From: Streptomyces sp. CB02058
GTDB lineage: Bacteria; Actinomycetota; Actinomycetes; Streptomycetales; Streptomycetaceae
Length of the DNA stretch: 64,000 bases
Direction of reading: 5' to 3'
Assembly: GCF_001905505.1 (NCBI RefSeq)
Contig: NZ_LIPG01000006.1
Location: forward strand, 248,001-312,000
The notes under the pieces were generated by a model, which had not been told where the DNA came from, ran no database searches, and worked only from the letters and a program-made list of their open reading frames with translations. This document shows, one piece after another, positions 52,798-62,896 of this stretch (position 1 is the stretch's first letter; every line of letters begins with the position of its first letter). The translations under genes were made by a program, and so were the position numbers.

Positions 52798-52957
52798 CCC
52801 AGGCAGCACTTCAAGCGTCCCAGCGTTTGAGCCGGACCCGCAGGCGCGCGCCGTCTGCGGGTCCGGTGCGTTGCACGACGTCCGCGTACGTAGTCAGCCG
52901 TACGCAGAGAAACGTACGCAGAGAAGCCGACTTACGCAGAGAGGCTCGCCGCCGACC

Positions 52958-53797
<840 letters not shown>

Positions 53798-53933
53798 CCC
53801 CGCGGCCCACCGGCCGTTACGCGCCACACCCCGCCCGACGCCCGCCCCGAGGGTGTCGCACGGCCGCCGACGCCTAGTAGGGTGACGAACTCGGGGGCCC
53901 ACTGCACCGGTTCGAGAGGTGGGGTACGGGAAG

Positions 53934-55088
53934 ATGGCTGTCGGCATGAGCAGGCCGCGAGCGGCACGCACGGCCGCTGTGCGCGCCCTCTCCGACGGGG
54001 CGGGCGAGAGTCAGGCCACCGGGGACCTCCCCATGGGCATCGACCCGGACGATCTGCCCGACGGCCTCGTCGTCGCCGACGAGAGCGGCACGGTCATCTG
54101 CTTCAACAGGGCCGCCACCCGGATCACCGCCACCCCCCGCACCGCCGCGATCGGCAGCCCACTGCACCAGGCGCTGCCGCTGGAGGACCTCAAGGGGCGG
54201 CGCTGGTGGGAGCTGACCGACCCGTACGGCGGCCTCGCCACCCGGGTCGGCCAGCCGGAGCGGAACCTGCTGCTCCCCGGCGGCCGCGAGGTCCTGGTCT
54301 CCGCGCGCTACGTGCGGGAGACCCCGACCGGGCCCCTGCGCCGGCTCGTCGTCTCGCTGCGCGGCACCGAGGCCCGCAGACGCACCGAACTCAGCCATGC
54401 CGAGCTGATCGCCACCGTCGCCCACGAGCTGCGCTCCCCGCTGACCTCGGTCAAGGGCTTCACCGCCACCCTGCTGGCCAAGTGGGAGCGGTTCACCGAC
54501 GACCAGAAGCGGCTGATGCTGGAGACCGTCGACGCCGACGCCAACCGCGTCACCCGGCTCATCGCCGAACTGCTCGACATCTCCCGCATCGACTCCGGCC
54601 GGCTGGAGCTGCGCCGCCAGCCCGTGGACATCTCCGCCGCCGTCGAACGCCACGTCCAGGCACTCACGGCGAACGGCCAGGCGCCGGACCGTTTCCTCGT
54701 GCACACCAGGCAGCCGCTGCCCGCGCTCTGGGCGGACCCGGACAAGGTCGACCAGGTCCTCGGCAACCTCCTGGAAAACGCGGTGCGCCACGGCGAGGGA
54801 ACCGTCACTATTGAGATCGCCCCTGCACCCGCACCGGCGAAGAGCGACGAGAGCGGAACGGCTGTCACCGTGAGCGACGAAGGCCCCGGCATCCCAGAGG
54901 AGTCGATGGGCCGCGTCTTCACCCGCTTCTGGCGGGGCAGCAAACGTGGCGGGACCGGCCTCGGTCTGTACATCGTCAAGGGCATCGTCGAGGCCCACGG
55001 CGGCACCATCACCGTCGAGAGGGCGCCCGGCGGCGGGGCCGAATTCCGATTTATCCTGCCCGTGAGCGCGCCGGCCTATCTGGCCTGA
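53934..55088 (+). CDS. PAS-domain sensor histidine kinase (orphan)
   Basis: A 384-aa soluble kinase. A PAS domain at about residues 40-145 (LPDGLVVADESGTVICFNRAA) precedes HisKA with the phospho-acceptor in VAHELRSPLTS (H164) and a HATPase domain with the N-box NLLENAVRHGEG, the G1 box DEGPGIPEE and the G2 box RGGTGLGLYIVKGIV. No membrane helix is present, so the signal is cytoplasmic. No response regulator gene is adjacent. ATG 53934 is used; GTG 53919 and ATG 53946 are alternatives. It sits between the SpoU methylase and pheS, a conserved Streptomyces position. Confidence 0.87.
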   Translation: MAVGMSRPRAARTAAVRALSDGAGESQATGDLPMGIDPDDLPDGLVVADESGTVICFNRAATRITATPRTAAIGSPLHQALPLEDLKGRRWWELTDPYGGLATRVGQPERNLLLPGGREVLVSARYVRETPTGPLRRLVVSLRGTEARRRTELSHAELIATVAHELRSPLTSVKGFTATLLAKWERFTDDQKRLMLETVDADANRVTRLIAELLDISRIDSGRLELRRQPVDISAAVERHVQALTANGQAPDRFLVHTRQPLPALWADPDKVDQVLGNLLENAVRHGEGTVTIEIAPAPAPAKSDESGTAVTVSDEGPGIPEESMGRVFTRFWRGSKRGGTGLGLYIVKGIVEAHGGTITVERAPGGGAEFRFILPVSAPAYLA

Positions 55089-55202
55089 GCGGCCCACGGG
55101 CTTCTTCGCCCCCCGGCGGCCCGTAGACTCGACTTTTGGCACCTTTGCGTCCTCAGTCGTCGAACCAGGGTCGCCTCCAGCCAATCGGAAGCACGGGAAG
55201 AG

Positions 55203-56330
55203 ATGTCGGCACCGAACAAGTCGTACGACCCAGTCGAGGTCGAGGCACTGAAACCGGAAGAGATCGAGCGCATGCGGGACGAGGCGTTCGCCGCCTTCGC
55301 CGCCGCGGGCGACCTCGACGCGCTCGCCCAGGCGAAGACCGCGCACACCGGTGGCACCTCGCCCCTCTCGCTCGCCAACCGGGAGATCGGCGCACTGCCG
55401 CCCCAGGCCAAGGCCGAGGCGGGCAAGCGCGTGGGCCAGGCCCGCGGCGCCGTCTCCAAGGCGCTGGCCGCCCGCCAGGCCGAGCTGGAGGCCGAGCGTG
55501 ACGCCCGCGTGCTGGTCGAGGAGGCGGTGGACGTCACACTGCCCTACGACCGCGTCCCGGCCGGTGCGCGCCACCCCCTGACGACCATCATGGAGCGCGT
55601 CGCCGACGTCTTCGTCGCCATGGGCTACGAGATCGCCGAGGGCCCCGAGGTCGAGGCGGAGTGGTTCAACTTCGACGCCCTGAACTTCGTGCCCGACCAC
55701 CCGGCGCGGCAGATGCAGGACACCTTCTTCGTCCAGGGCGCCGACGGTGCGAAGAGCGACGAGTCCGGTGTCGTGCTGCGCACGCACACCTCGCCGGTCC
55801 AGGCCCGCTCGCTGCTCAGCCGCAAGCCCCCCGTCTACGTGGTCTGCCCCGGCCGGGTCTACCGCACCGACGAGCTCGACGCCACGCACACCCCGGTCTT
55901 CCACCAGATCGAGCTGCTCGCCGTCGACGAGGGCCTCACCATGGCCGACCTCAAGGGCACCCTGGACCACATGGTCCAGGCGCTCTTCGGCCCGGACATG
56001 AAGACCCGGCTCCGGCCGAACTTCTTCCCGTTCACCGAGCCGTCCGCCGAGATGGACATGGTCTGCTACGTCTGCCGCGGCGAGTCCGTCGGCAACCCGG
56101 ACCGCCCCTGCCGCACCTGCGGCAGCGAGGGCTGGATCGAGCTCGGCGGCTGCGGGATGGTCAACCCGAAGGTGCTCGTCGCCTGCGGTGTGGACCCCGA
56201 CAAGTACAGCGGATTCGCCTTCGGGTTCGGCATCGAGCGGATGCTCATGTTCCGCCACAACGTAGAGGACATGCGAGACATGGTCGAGGGTGACGTCCGG
56301 TTCACCCGGCCGTTCGGGATGGAGATCTGA
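55203..56330 (+). CDS. pheS: phenylalanyl-tRNA synthetase alpha subunit
   Basis: A 375-aa class II aminoacyl-tRNA synthetase subunit. An N-terminal coiled coil (about residues 15-105) precedes the catalytic core with motif 2-like HTSPVQARSLL, FHQIELLAVDEGLTMADLKG (shown in part), the phenylalanine-site FTEPSAEMDMVC and motif 3 GFAFGFGIERMLM. It acts as an alpha2beta2 heterotetramer with PheT. ATG 55203 follows GGAAGAG closely. No T-box leader is seen in the 114 bp upstream. Confidence 0.96.
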   Translation: MSAPNKSYDPVEVEALKPEEIERMRDEAFAAFAAAGDLDALAQAKTAHTGGTSPLSLANREIGALPPQAKAEAGKRVGQARGAVSKALAARQAELEAERDARVLVEEAVDVTLPYDRVPAGARHPLTTIMERVADVFVAMGYEIAEGPEVEAEWFNFDALNFVPDHPARQMQDTFFVQGADGAKSDESGVVLRTHTSPVQARSLLSRKPPVYVVCPGRVYRTDELDATHTPVFHQIELLAVDEGLTMADLKGTLDHMVQALFGPDMKTRLRPNFFPFTEPSAEMDMVCYVCRGESVGNPDRPCRTCGSEGWIELGGCGMVNPKVLVACGVDPDKYSGFAFGFGIERMLMFRHNVEDMRDMVEGDVRFTRPFGMEI

Positions 56331-58840
56331 TGCGCGTCCCGCTTTCCTGGCTGCGGGAATACGTCGACCTGCCGGTGACGGAGACCGGCCGTGACGTACA
56401 GGCCAAGCTCGTCTCCGTGGGCCTCGAGGTCGAGACCGTCGAGCAGACCGGAGCCGGCCTCAAGGGCCCCCTGGTCGTCGGACAGGTGCTCACCATCGAG
56501 GAGCTGGAGGGCTTCAAGAAGCCCATCCGCTTCTGCACCGTCGACGTCGGCTCCGCCAACGGCACCGGTGAGCCGCAGGAGATCGTCTGCGGCGCCCGCA
56601 ACTTCGCCGTCGGCGACAAGGTCGTCGTGGTCCTCCCGGGCGCCGTCCTGCCCGGCGACTTCGCGATCGCCGCGCGCAAGACGTACGGCAAGACCTCGCA
56701 CGGCATGATCTGCTCCACCGACGAGCTCGGCATGGGCGACGACGGCACGCACGGCATCATCGTGCTGCCGCCGGAGTACGAGCCCGGCACCGACGCGATC
56801 GAGCTCCTGGAGCTCGTCGACGAGGTGCTCGACATCGCCGTCACGCCGGACCGCGGCTACTGCCTCTCGATGCGCGGCGTCGCCCGCGAGACCGCCATCG
56901 CGTACGGGCTGCCGCTGCGCGACCCGGCGCTGCTGGACGTGCCCGCGCCCAACGCGTACGGCTACCCGGTGAAGGTGTCCGACCCGATCGGGTGCGGCAA
57001 CTTCACCGCCCGCACGGTCACCGGCCTGCGGCCCGAGGCGCGCTCCCCGATCTGGATGCAGCGCAGGCTGCAGAAGGCCGGGATGCGCACCGTCTCGCTC
57101 GCCGTGGACATCACGAACTACGTGATGCTGGAGCTCGGCCAGCCGCTGCACGCCTACGACCGCTCCCGCGTCGAGGGCGCGATCGGCGTGCGCCGTGCCG
57201 AGCAGGGCGAGAAGCTCACCACGCTCGACGGCGTGAAGCGCGTCCTGGACGCCCAGGACCTGGTCATCACCGACGACCGCGGGCCGATCGGCCTCGCGGG
57301 CGTCATGGGCGGCGCCGACACCGAGATCGCCGACCACGCCGAGGAGGCCGGGACGACCGAGGTCGTCATCGAGGCCGCGCACTTCGACGCGATCGCGATC
57401 GCCCGGACCGCGCGCCGCCACAAGCTGAGCTCGGAGGCGTCCAAGCGCTTCGAGCGCGGCGTCGACCCGCAGGCCGCATCCGCTGCCGCGCAGCGCACCG
57501 TCGACCTGCTGGTCCTCCTCGCGGGCGGTACCGCCGAGGCCGGGGTCACGGAGATCACCGCCCCGTCCGCACCCCGCAGCATCGCGATGCCCGCGAACCA
57601 CCCCGACCGGGTGGCGGGTGTGGAGTACGGCCGTGAGACCGTCGTACGCCGCCTCCAGCAGGTCGGCTGCGACGTCTACGGGCAGGACGAGCTGATCGTC
57701 ACGGTGCCGTCCTGGCGCCCCGACCTCGCCGAGCCGAACGACCTGGCCGAAGAGGTCATCCGGCTGGAGGGCTACGAGAACCTCCCCTCCACGCTGCCGA
57801 CCCCGCCGTCCGGCCGCGGGCTCACCGACCGCCAGCGGCTGCACCGCCGCGTCGGCCGGGCGCTCGCGGGCGCCGGTTACGTCGAGGCGCTCAGCTACCC
57901 GTTCATCGGCGACGCCGTCCTCGACCAGCTCGGCCTGGAGAAGGACGACGCCCGCCGCCGTACGGTCGCCCTCGTCAACCCGCTCTCCGACGAGGAGCCC
58001 GCGCTGCGCACCACGCTGCTGCCGGGCCTCCTCGGCGCGCTGCGGCGCAACGACGGCCGGGGCAGCCACGACCTGGCGCTCTTCGAGACCGGCCTCGTCT
58101 TCAGGCCGACCGGCGAGGAGACCAAGGCCGTCCGGCTGCCCGTCGACCGCCGTCCCACCGACGAGGAGATCGCCGGTCTGGACGCGGCGCTGCCGCGCCA
58201 GCCGCGCCGCGCCGCCGTCGTCCTCGCGGGCGCCCGCGAGCAGGCCGGCTGGTGGGGCAAGGGGCGTCCCGCGACCTGGGCGGACGCCGTCGAGGCGGCC
58301 CGCACGATCGCCGGTGAGGCGGGCGTCGAGCTGACCGTCCGCGCCGACCGGCACGCCCCGTGGCACCCCGGCCGCTGTGCCGCGCTGTACGTCACGGTCG
58401 ACGGCGAGGAGACCCTCTTCGGACACGCGGGCGAACTGCACCCGCGCGTCGTCAAGGAGCTCCACCTGCCCGAGCGGACCTGCGCCATGGAGGTCGAACT
58501 CGACGTCCTGGAGCGGGCCGTGGACGGTGCGCTCCAGGCGCCCCGGATCTCCACCTTCCCGGTGGCGACCCAGGACGTCGCGCTCGTCGTCGCCTCGGAC
58601 GTGCCCGCCGACGCCGTGGAGGAGGCGCTGCGCGAGGGCGCGGGCGACCTCCTCGAGTCGCTGCGGCTGTTCGACGTCTTCACCGGTGAGCAGATCGGCG
58701 AGGGCCGGAAGTCCCTGGCGTACGCGCTGCGGTTCCGTGCCCCGGACCGGACGCTGACCGTCGAGGAGGCCTCCGCGGCCCGTGACACGGCGGTGGCCCT
58801 GGCCACCGAGCGCACCGGCGCGGTGCTGCGCGGAGCGTAG
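56330..58840 (+). CDS. pheT: phenylalanyl-tRNA synthetase beta subunit
   Basis: An 836-aa subunit. Order of domains: N-terminal helix and tRNA-binding OB fold (about 40-155, EIVCGARNFAVGDKVVV), B3/B4 editing domain (about 215-390, with SVDITNYVMLELGQPLHAYD-like segment), B5 domain (about 410-490), catalytic-like core, and C-terminal FDX-ACB domain (about 745-835, STFPVATQDVALVV and LAYALRFRAPDRTLT). ATG 56330 shares one base with the pheS stop, so translation is coupled. A 17-bp terminator follows. Confidence 0.96.
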   Translation: MRVPLSWLREYVDLPVTETGRDVQAKLVSVGLEVETVEQTGAGLKGPLVVGQVLTIEELEGFKKPIRFCTVDVGSANGTGEPQEIVCGARNFAVGDKVVVVLPGAVLPGDFAIAARKTYGKTSHGMICSTDELGMGDDGTHGIIVLPPEYEPGTDAIELLELVDEVLDIAVTPDRGYCLSMRGVARETAIAYGLPLRDPALLDVPAPNAYGYPVKVSDPIGCGNFTARTVTGLRPEARSPIWMQRRLQKAGMRTVSLAVDITNYVMLELGQPLHAYDRSRVEGAIGVRRAEQGEKLTTLDGVKRVLDAQDLVITDDRGPIGLAGVMGGADTEIADHAEEAGTTEVVIEAAHFDAIAIARTARRHKLSSEASKRFERGVDPQAASAAAQRTVDLLVLLAGGTAEAGVTEITAPSAPRSIAMPANHPDRVAGVEYGRETVVRRLQQVGCDVYGQDELIVTVPSWRPDLAEPNDLAEEVIRLEGYENLPSTLPTPPSGRGLTDRQRLHRRVGRALAGAGYVEALSYPFIGDAVLDQLGLEKDDARRRTVALVNPLSDEEPALRTTLLPGLLGALRRNDGRGSHDLALFETGLVFRPTGEETKAVRLPVDRRPTDEEIAGLDAALPRQPRRAAVVLAGAREQAGWWGKGRPATWADAVEAARTIAGEAGVELTVRADRHAPWHPGRCAALYVTVDGEETLFGHAGELHPRVVKELHLPERTCAMEVELDVLERAVDGALQAPRISTFPVATQDVALVVASDVPADAVEEALREGAGDLLESLRLFDVFTGEQIGEGRKSLAYALRFRAPDRTLTVEEASAARDTAVALATERTGAVLRGA

Positions 58841-58856
58841 CCGTCACCGAGCGGTG

Positions 58857-58893
58857 AGAAGGGGCGTATCCGGCCACCGGATACGCCCCTTCT
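58857..58893 (+). terminator. terminator after pheST
   Basis: Perfect 17-bp stem 58857-58873 / 58877-58893 with a CCA loop, 17 bp after the pheT stop. Confidence 0.85.
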
Positions 58894-59020
58894 GTTCTCG
58901 CCGGACGGCCCGGGGACCGCACACGGCCCGTCTGTCATCGGGGCAGTGGGCCGCGCGGTCCGGCGCCGTCCGCCCTGCCACGGAGTGTCGGGCAGGCCGG
59001 CAGAACGAACGGCGCGGGGG

Positions 59021-59059
59021 CGGGTCGTCGAGCTGTTACGAGGGGGAGCCGACGACCCG
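59021..59059 (+). other. hairpin in the pheT to nsdA-like gap
   Basis: Perfect 10-bp inverted repeat CGGGTCGTCG / CGACGACCCG with a 19-nt loop. The 360-bp gap 58841-59200 otherwise contains the pheT terminator and the palindrome at 59140; no protein gene was supported there. Confidence 0.4.
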
Positions 59060-59139
59060 GCCGCCTCTTGCGAGGGACTTATTCAACCGAGCGGTGCCCC
59101 GGTGCGGCAGAGTGCACAGCAGGATGGTTCGGGCATTCC

Positions 59140-59156
59140 GTTCACACCCCGTGTGA
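59140..59156 (+). promoter_or_regulatory. palindromic operator upstream of the NsdA-like gene
   Basis: Perfect palindrome TTCACAC-CCC-GTGTGAA. A -10-like TAGGCT follows at 59169-59174 and the start codon is at 59201, so the palindrome lies over the -35 region of a probable promoter. Confidence 0.55.
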
Positions 59157-59200
59157 ATCGTGCTCCACTAGGCTCATTGCGACGCGCACATGGGGGGGCA

Positions 59201-60541
59201 ATGGAGCCCAACGTCCTGCTCGAATCCCTGATCGACGAGGCGGGCGTGTCCCGCGCGGGGCTCGCCGGTCATGTCAACCAGGCCGGCCGTGGCCGCGGGC
59301 TCCGCCTGCGCTACGAGCACACGGCGGTCGCCCGCTGGCTCAAGGGCCAGCGCCCGCGCGGGCAGGTGCCCGACCTGATCTGCGAAGTCCTCGCGGCCCG
59401 GCTGGACCGTCCGGTCACGCTCGACGACATCGGCATGGGGATCGCGGGGGCGGACACCGCGCAGGGCGACACGGGGCTCTCCGGCTTCGTCGAGCACGCG
59501 ACCGCCCTGTGGCGCTCCGACGACCAGCAGCGCCCGCATCTGGCCACCGCGCCCGCCGTCACGGGCACGCGTGCGGTGATGCCGGTCTGGGAGTGGGAGA
59601 ACCCTCCCGAGGACGCCGATGTCTCCCGCCCCGGCCCCTGCCGGGTGAGCATGGCGGACATAGCGATGCTCCGCGCCGCCCGCGCCCACTACGAGCAGAT
59701 GTACCGGAAGGCCGGCGGCATCGCGACCAGGTCGCGCATCGTCGGATTCCTGAACGCCGAGACCGCGCCGCTGCTGCGGGGCGGGTACAGCGACGCCACG
59801 GGCCGCAGCCTCCATCGCGCGACCGCCGGTCTGGTGGCCGTCGCCGGAATCTGCGCCTACGACTCCGACGCCCATGGACTCGCCCAGCGCTATTTCCACC
59901 AGGCCCTGCGTCTGGCCAAGGCCAGCGGCGACCGAGGGCTCGGCGGCTATGTGATCGCGCTGCTGGTCAACCAGTCGCTCCACCTGGCCGACTTCCGCAG
60001 GTCGGTCGCCTTCGCCGAGGCGGCCCTGCGGGCGGCGGGCCCGCACATCACCCCGGCGCTGGCCACCGACCTCCACGCGATGCAGGCCAAGGCCTACGCG
60101 CAGCTCGGGGACCACCGCGGCGCCCTTGAGTCGATCCACCGCGCCGAGGCCGAGGCCGCCCGCATCCGCGCCGTCCACGAACCCGACGAGACCGGATACG
60201 TCCAGCCGGGCCTCGTCAACGTCCAGGTGGCGGAGGCGCTGCTGAGCCTCGGGGACCTCGCCGGGGCCCGGGAGCACGCCGCGGCGGCCGTACGCTCCCC
60301 GGCGCACGATCGCGGCACGGTGCACCGGCTCGCCATGCTCACGCATCTCCAACTGCTCCAGGGAGACGCCGACAAGGCGGCCCGCACCGCCTCGGAGATG
60401 GCGGAACGCACCCGGGGCATGGAGTCCCAGCGGCTCCGCGACCGGCTGCGCTCGGTCCGGGAGCACCTGGCCGCGAGCGGCTCCGCCGAGGCGGAGGCCG
60501 CCGCCGGACTCATCGACGGGGCGCTGCGCGTGCCCCTGTGA
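59201..60541 (+). CDS. NsdA-like TPR regulatory protein
   Basis: A 446-aa soluble protein. The first about 80 residues look like an atypical helix-turn-helix (LLESLIDEAGVSRAGLAGHVNQAG, then YEHTAVARWLKGQRPRG); the rest is a run of TPR-like helical hairpins from about residue 150 to 440. This layout matches NsdA-type negative regulators of Streptomyces differentiation and antibiotic production, which I recall as a family; similarity is by layout and N-terminal pattern only. ATG 59201 follows a G-rich stretch. A palindromic site and promoter-like hexamer lie upstream. Confidence 0.68.
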   Translation: MEPNVLLESLIDEAGVSRAGLAGHVNQAGRGRGLRLRYEHTAVARWLKGQRPRGQVPDLICEVLAARLDRPVTLDDIGMGIAGADTAQGDTGLSGFVEHATALWRSDDQQRPHLATAPAVTGTRAVMPVWEWENPPEDADVSRPGPCRVSMADIAMLRAARAHYEQMYRKAGGIATRSRIVGFLNAETAPLLRGGYSDATGRSLHRATAGLVAVAGICAYDSDAHGLAQRYFHQALRLAKASGDRGLGGYVIALLVNQSLHLADFRRSVAFAEAALRAAGPHITPALATDLHAMQAKAYAQLGDHRGALESIHRAEAEAARIRAVHEPDETGYVQPGLVNVQVAEALLSLGDLAGAREHAAAAVRSPAHDRGTVHRLAMLTHLQLLQGDADKAARTASEMAERTRGMESQRLRDRLRSVREHLAASGSAEAEAAAGLIDGALRVPL

Positions 60542-60628
60542 GCCTCGGCACGGGAGCCGCACCGCGTTCCCCTGCGGGGCGGACCCTGCTCCGATGTTGC
60601 CATCGACCAGTCGGAAGGTGGCAGAACT

Positions 60629-61159
60629 GTGCAGTGGACGAACTTAAACGAACAGACCGTGTACGAGAATCGCTGGTTCCGGGTCAATCTGGCGGATGTC
60701 GTACTCCCTGACGGAAGGCACCTGGACCACTTCCTCATCAGGCTCCGGGCGGTCGCCGCGGCGACGGTGGTCAACGAGGCCAACGAGGTCCTGCTCCTGT
60801 GGCGGCACCGCTTCATCACCGACAGCTGGGGCTGGGAACTCGCCGCCGGCGTCGTCGAGGACGGCGAGGACATCGCCGTGGCGGCGGCGCGCGAGATGGA
60901 GGAGGAGACGGGGTGGCGGCCCGAGGGACTGCGTCCGCTGATGACCGTCGAGCCGGCCAACGGCCTGATCGACGCCCGGCACCACTTCTACTGGTGCCAT
61001 GAGGCGGAGTACACCGGGCACCCGGCGGACGACTTCGAGTCCTCGCGCCGCGCGTGGGTCCCGCTCAAGCTGGTGCCGGACATGATCGCGCGGGGTGAGA
61101 TACCGGCGGCCAACATGGCGGCGGCCCTGCTGATGCTCCATCACATGCGACTGGACTGA
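60629..61159 (+). CDS. NUDIX hydrolase with a TTA codon
   Basis: A 176-aa NUDIX pyrophosphohydrolase acting on a nucleoside diphosphate-linked substrate, possibly ADP-ribose-like given the size. The complete Nudix box is present: G-x5-E-x7-REMEEETGW (about residues 74-96). GTG 60629 follows AGGTGG. Codon 6 is TTA (60644-60646), read by the bldA tRNA, so translation is expected to be delayed until development. It lies 87 bp after the NsdA-like gene on the same strand. Confidence 0.87.
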   Translation: MQWTNLNEQTVYENRWFRVNLADVVLPDGRHLDHFLIRLRAVAAATVVNEANEVLLLWRHRFITDSWGWELAAGVVEDGEDIAVAAAREMEEETGWRPEGLRPLMTVEPANGLIDARHHFYWCHEAEYTGHPADDFESSRRAWVPLKLVPDMIARGEIPAANMAAALLMLHHMRLD

Positions 61160-61540
61160 CGGCTCCTGCCCGTGCGGTACGCGGTCCTGCCGGTCCGGGG
61201 GGCCTGGAGCGCCTGCCGCGCGGGCGGAGGGGGGCGCCGCGGCCCGCGTGCCCCTGCGCCGGGGCGGGCCGGAGGGAGTCGCGTGACCCGAGTGGGTGAA
61301 GTCGTTGCAGGGCCCCCCGGGCTGCAGCAGCTCACGAGTGACGGCTGACGGATCGAAGAAGTCACCTCCGGCACAGCAGTCCCCGTCGCCTCTGACGTAC
61401 CGTCAAAAATCTTTCTTCGAACGTGGACTCGGCAGGTTGCCAGGTAGCAGAATGAGAGGCGACGAGAAGGTGGTCGGCCATCTGGTGGCAACCTGAACGC
61501 CAGAGTCACACTGATGGGTGCCTTCTTGCTCAACCACGAG

Positions 61541-61567
61541 TTGCGAGGCGACTGATTGGCCTAGGCT
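61541..61567 (+). promoter_or_regulatory. possible promoter in the 482-bp gap before the XRE gene
   Basis: TTGCGA (61541-61546) and TAGGCT (61562-61567) with 15-bp spacing, 74 bp before the GTG of the XRE regulator. The rest of the gap 61160-61641 has no supportable gene; its right half is AT-richer than its surroundings. Confidence 0.35.
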
Positions 61568-61641
61568 TCCGATTTTCGGGACGGATCTGCCGGTGTTCCG
61601 GCGGGCCGTCGGTCGGACGTGGGTCAACGGAAGGCGAAGAA

Positions 61642-62502
61642 GTGGCGGCAGAGGAACAGCGGCAGGACCCGGTATACCAGGGCCACCGTCTGAGGAAGCG
61701 TCTGAGGGCGGCGAGGGAGGCTGCAGGCTTCACGCACGTGGATGTGGCGGAGAGGCTGGAGTGGTCACCCTCCAAGATCAACCGCATCGAGACGGGCAAG
61801 GTGGGCCTCTCCATCACGGACGCCCGCGTGCTGCTGGAGCTCTACCGGATCACCGGTGAGGACGAGGTCCAGGAGATCACCGCCCTCGCCCGCGCGGCCC
61901 GCCGTCCACCGTGGTGGGCGCCCTACCGTCACGCCGCGCCGCCGGAGTTCATGCGCCACCTGAGCTACGAGTCCTCGGCGAGCCGGATCTCCGCCTTCCA
62001 GTGCACCGTCATTCCCGGACTCCTGCAGACGGAGGAGTACGCCAAGGTCGTGCTGCAGGGGTCGACCGACCCGGAGCAGCAGCTCGAACTCCGCCTGCAG
62101 CGGCAGGAGCGCCTGGTGCACTCGGAGGGGCCCCGCCTCAACTTCATCCTCGACGAGGCCGCGGTCCGGAGGGTGATCGGTGGCGAGCGCACGATGAAGC
62201 AGCAGATGGAGAAACTGCTGGCGGTGCAGGAACTGGAGAACGTCCAGATCAAGGTCGTCCCCTTCGCGGCCGGGATGTACCCGCAGTTCCGCGCCCCCTA
62301 TGTCCTTTTCGAATTCGAGGACGAGGACGAGGACCTGATCGCCTACCTGGAGAAGCCGGACGGCCAGGTCTTCTTCAGTGAGCGGTCCTCGTATTCGGGT
62401 ATGGGGAATGACCCGTCGGACTATCTGGACGCGTTCTGGACCGTGAGCAGGACCGTCGCCGAGGACCTCACGCCGGAATTCCTGTTCGGCAACGTGGCTT
62501 AG
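61642..62502 (+). CDS. XRE-family regulator with DUF5753 (WhiJ/Scr1-like)
   Basis: A 286-aa regulator. The XRE helix-turn-helix is at about residues 17-75 (LRAAREAAGFTHVDVAERL, then SPSKINRIETGKVGLS); DUF5753 follows, with the typical PGLLQTEEYAKVVL (about 130-143), RQERL and AGMYPQFRAPYVLFEF segments. Such proteins work with small DUF397 partners; WhiJ of S. coelicolor is the studied example. GTG 61642 follows GGAAGG. The expected DUF397 gene is found 59 bp beyond the stop, but on the opposite strand. Confidence 0.87.
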   Translation: MAAEEQRQDPVYQGHRLRKRLRAAREAAGFTHVDVAERLEWSPSKINRIETGKVGLSITDARVLLELYRITGEDEVQEITALARAARRPPWWAPYRHAAPPEFMRHLSYESSASRISAFQCTVIPGLLQTEEYAKVVLQGSTDPEQQLELRLQRQERLVHSEGPRLNFILDEAAVRRVIGGERTMKQQMEKLLAVQELENVQIKVVPFAAGMYPQFRAPYVLFEFEDEDEDLIAYLEKPDGQVFFSERSSYSGMGNDPSDYLDAFWTVSRTVAEDLTPEFLFGNVA

Positions 62503-62561
62503 GGGGAGGCGTGCGGGATGGGTGAGATACGAAAGCCGTCGACAGGGCTCCCGGCCCGGCG

Positions 62562-62762
62562 TCACGCATTCTCGTCGATGGCCGACGACTCCTTGACGAA
62601 GCTCACGAAGGCATGCCAGCTCCCTTGCGACAGGGAAAGAACGGCGTGTTCGGGACAGCTCGAATTCCTCACCCAGACCTTTTCGGAAAGGGCAACCTCG
62701 ACGCAGTCCGCCCCATTCGCGCACGAGGAACTCCTACGCCACCGTAAGGTCGATATCTCCAT
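62562..62762 (-). CDS. DUF397 (BldB-like) protein with a TTA codon
   Basis: A 66-aa protein with the complete DUF397 pattern: LRWRRSSSCANGADCVEVAL (residues 6-25), VWVRNSSCPEH and a C-terminal SQGSWHAFVSFVK. DUF397 includes BldB, needed for Streptomyces aerial growth, and small partners of WhiJ-like regulators. Codon 6 is TTA (plus-strand 62745-62747). The start ATG 62762 gives the family length, with only a weak purine-rich ribosome site. It is convergent with the XRE gene, not downstream on the same strand as usual. Base composition here is less GC-rich than the neighbours. Confidence 0.82.
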   Translation of the reverse strand: MEISTLRWRRSSSCANGADCVEVALSEKVWVRNSSCPEHAVLSLSQGSWHAFVSFVKESSAIDENA

Positions 62763-62870
62763 ACTGCCGCGACCCCCGCCTTCTGCAGCACACAGAAAAC
62801 CGCAAACTCGTCCAAGCCGAGTATGCGGCAGGTCATTGTGCATGCCAAGAGCGTCGCACGCGCAGAGGAA

Positions 62871-62896
62871 TCCCGATAAAGCACTGGAAATCGGGA
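62871..62896. promoter_or_regulatory. inverted repeat upstream of the DUF397 gene
   Basis: TCCCGAT (62871-62877) and ATCGGGA (62890-62896), 12-bp spacing, 109 bp upstream of the DUF397 start in the divergent region shared with the small membrane protein gene. A possible binding site for the XRE regulator. Confidence 0.35.

Noticed and set aside
55090..55202. T-box leader upstream of pheS
   Set aside because: No T-box sequence or antiterminator was visible in the 114-bp gap.
61160..61641. tRNA or small RNA gene in the long gap before the XRE gene
   Set aside because: No cloverleaf, T-loop GTTCGA-type box or CCA context could be built; only weak promoter-like hexamers are seen.
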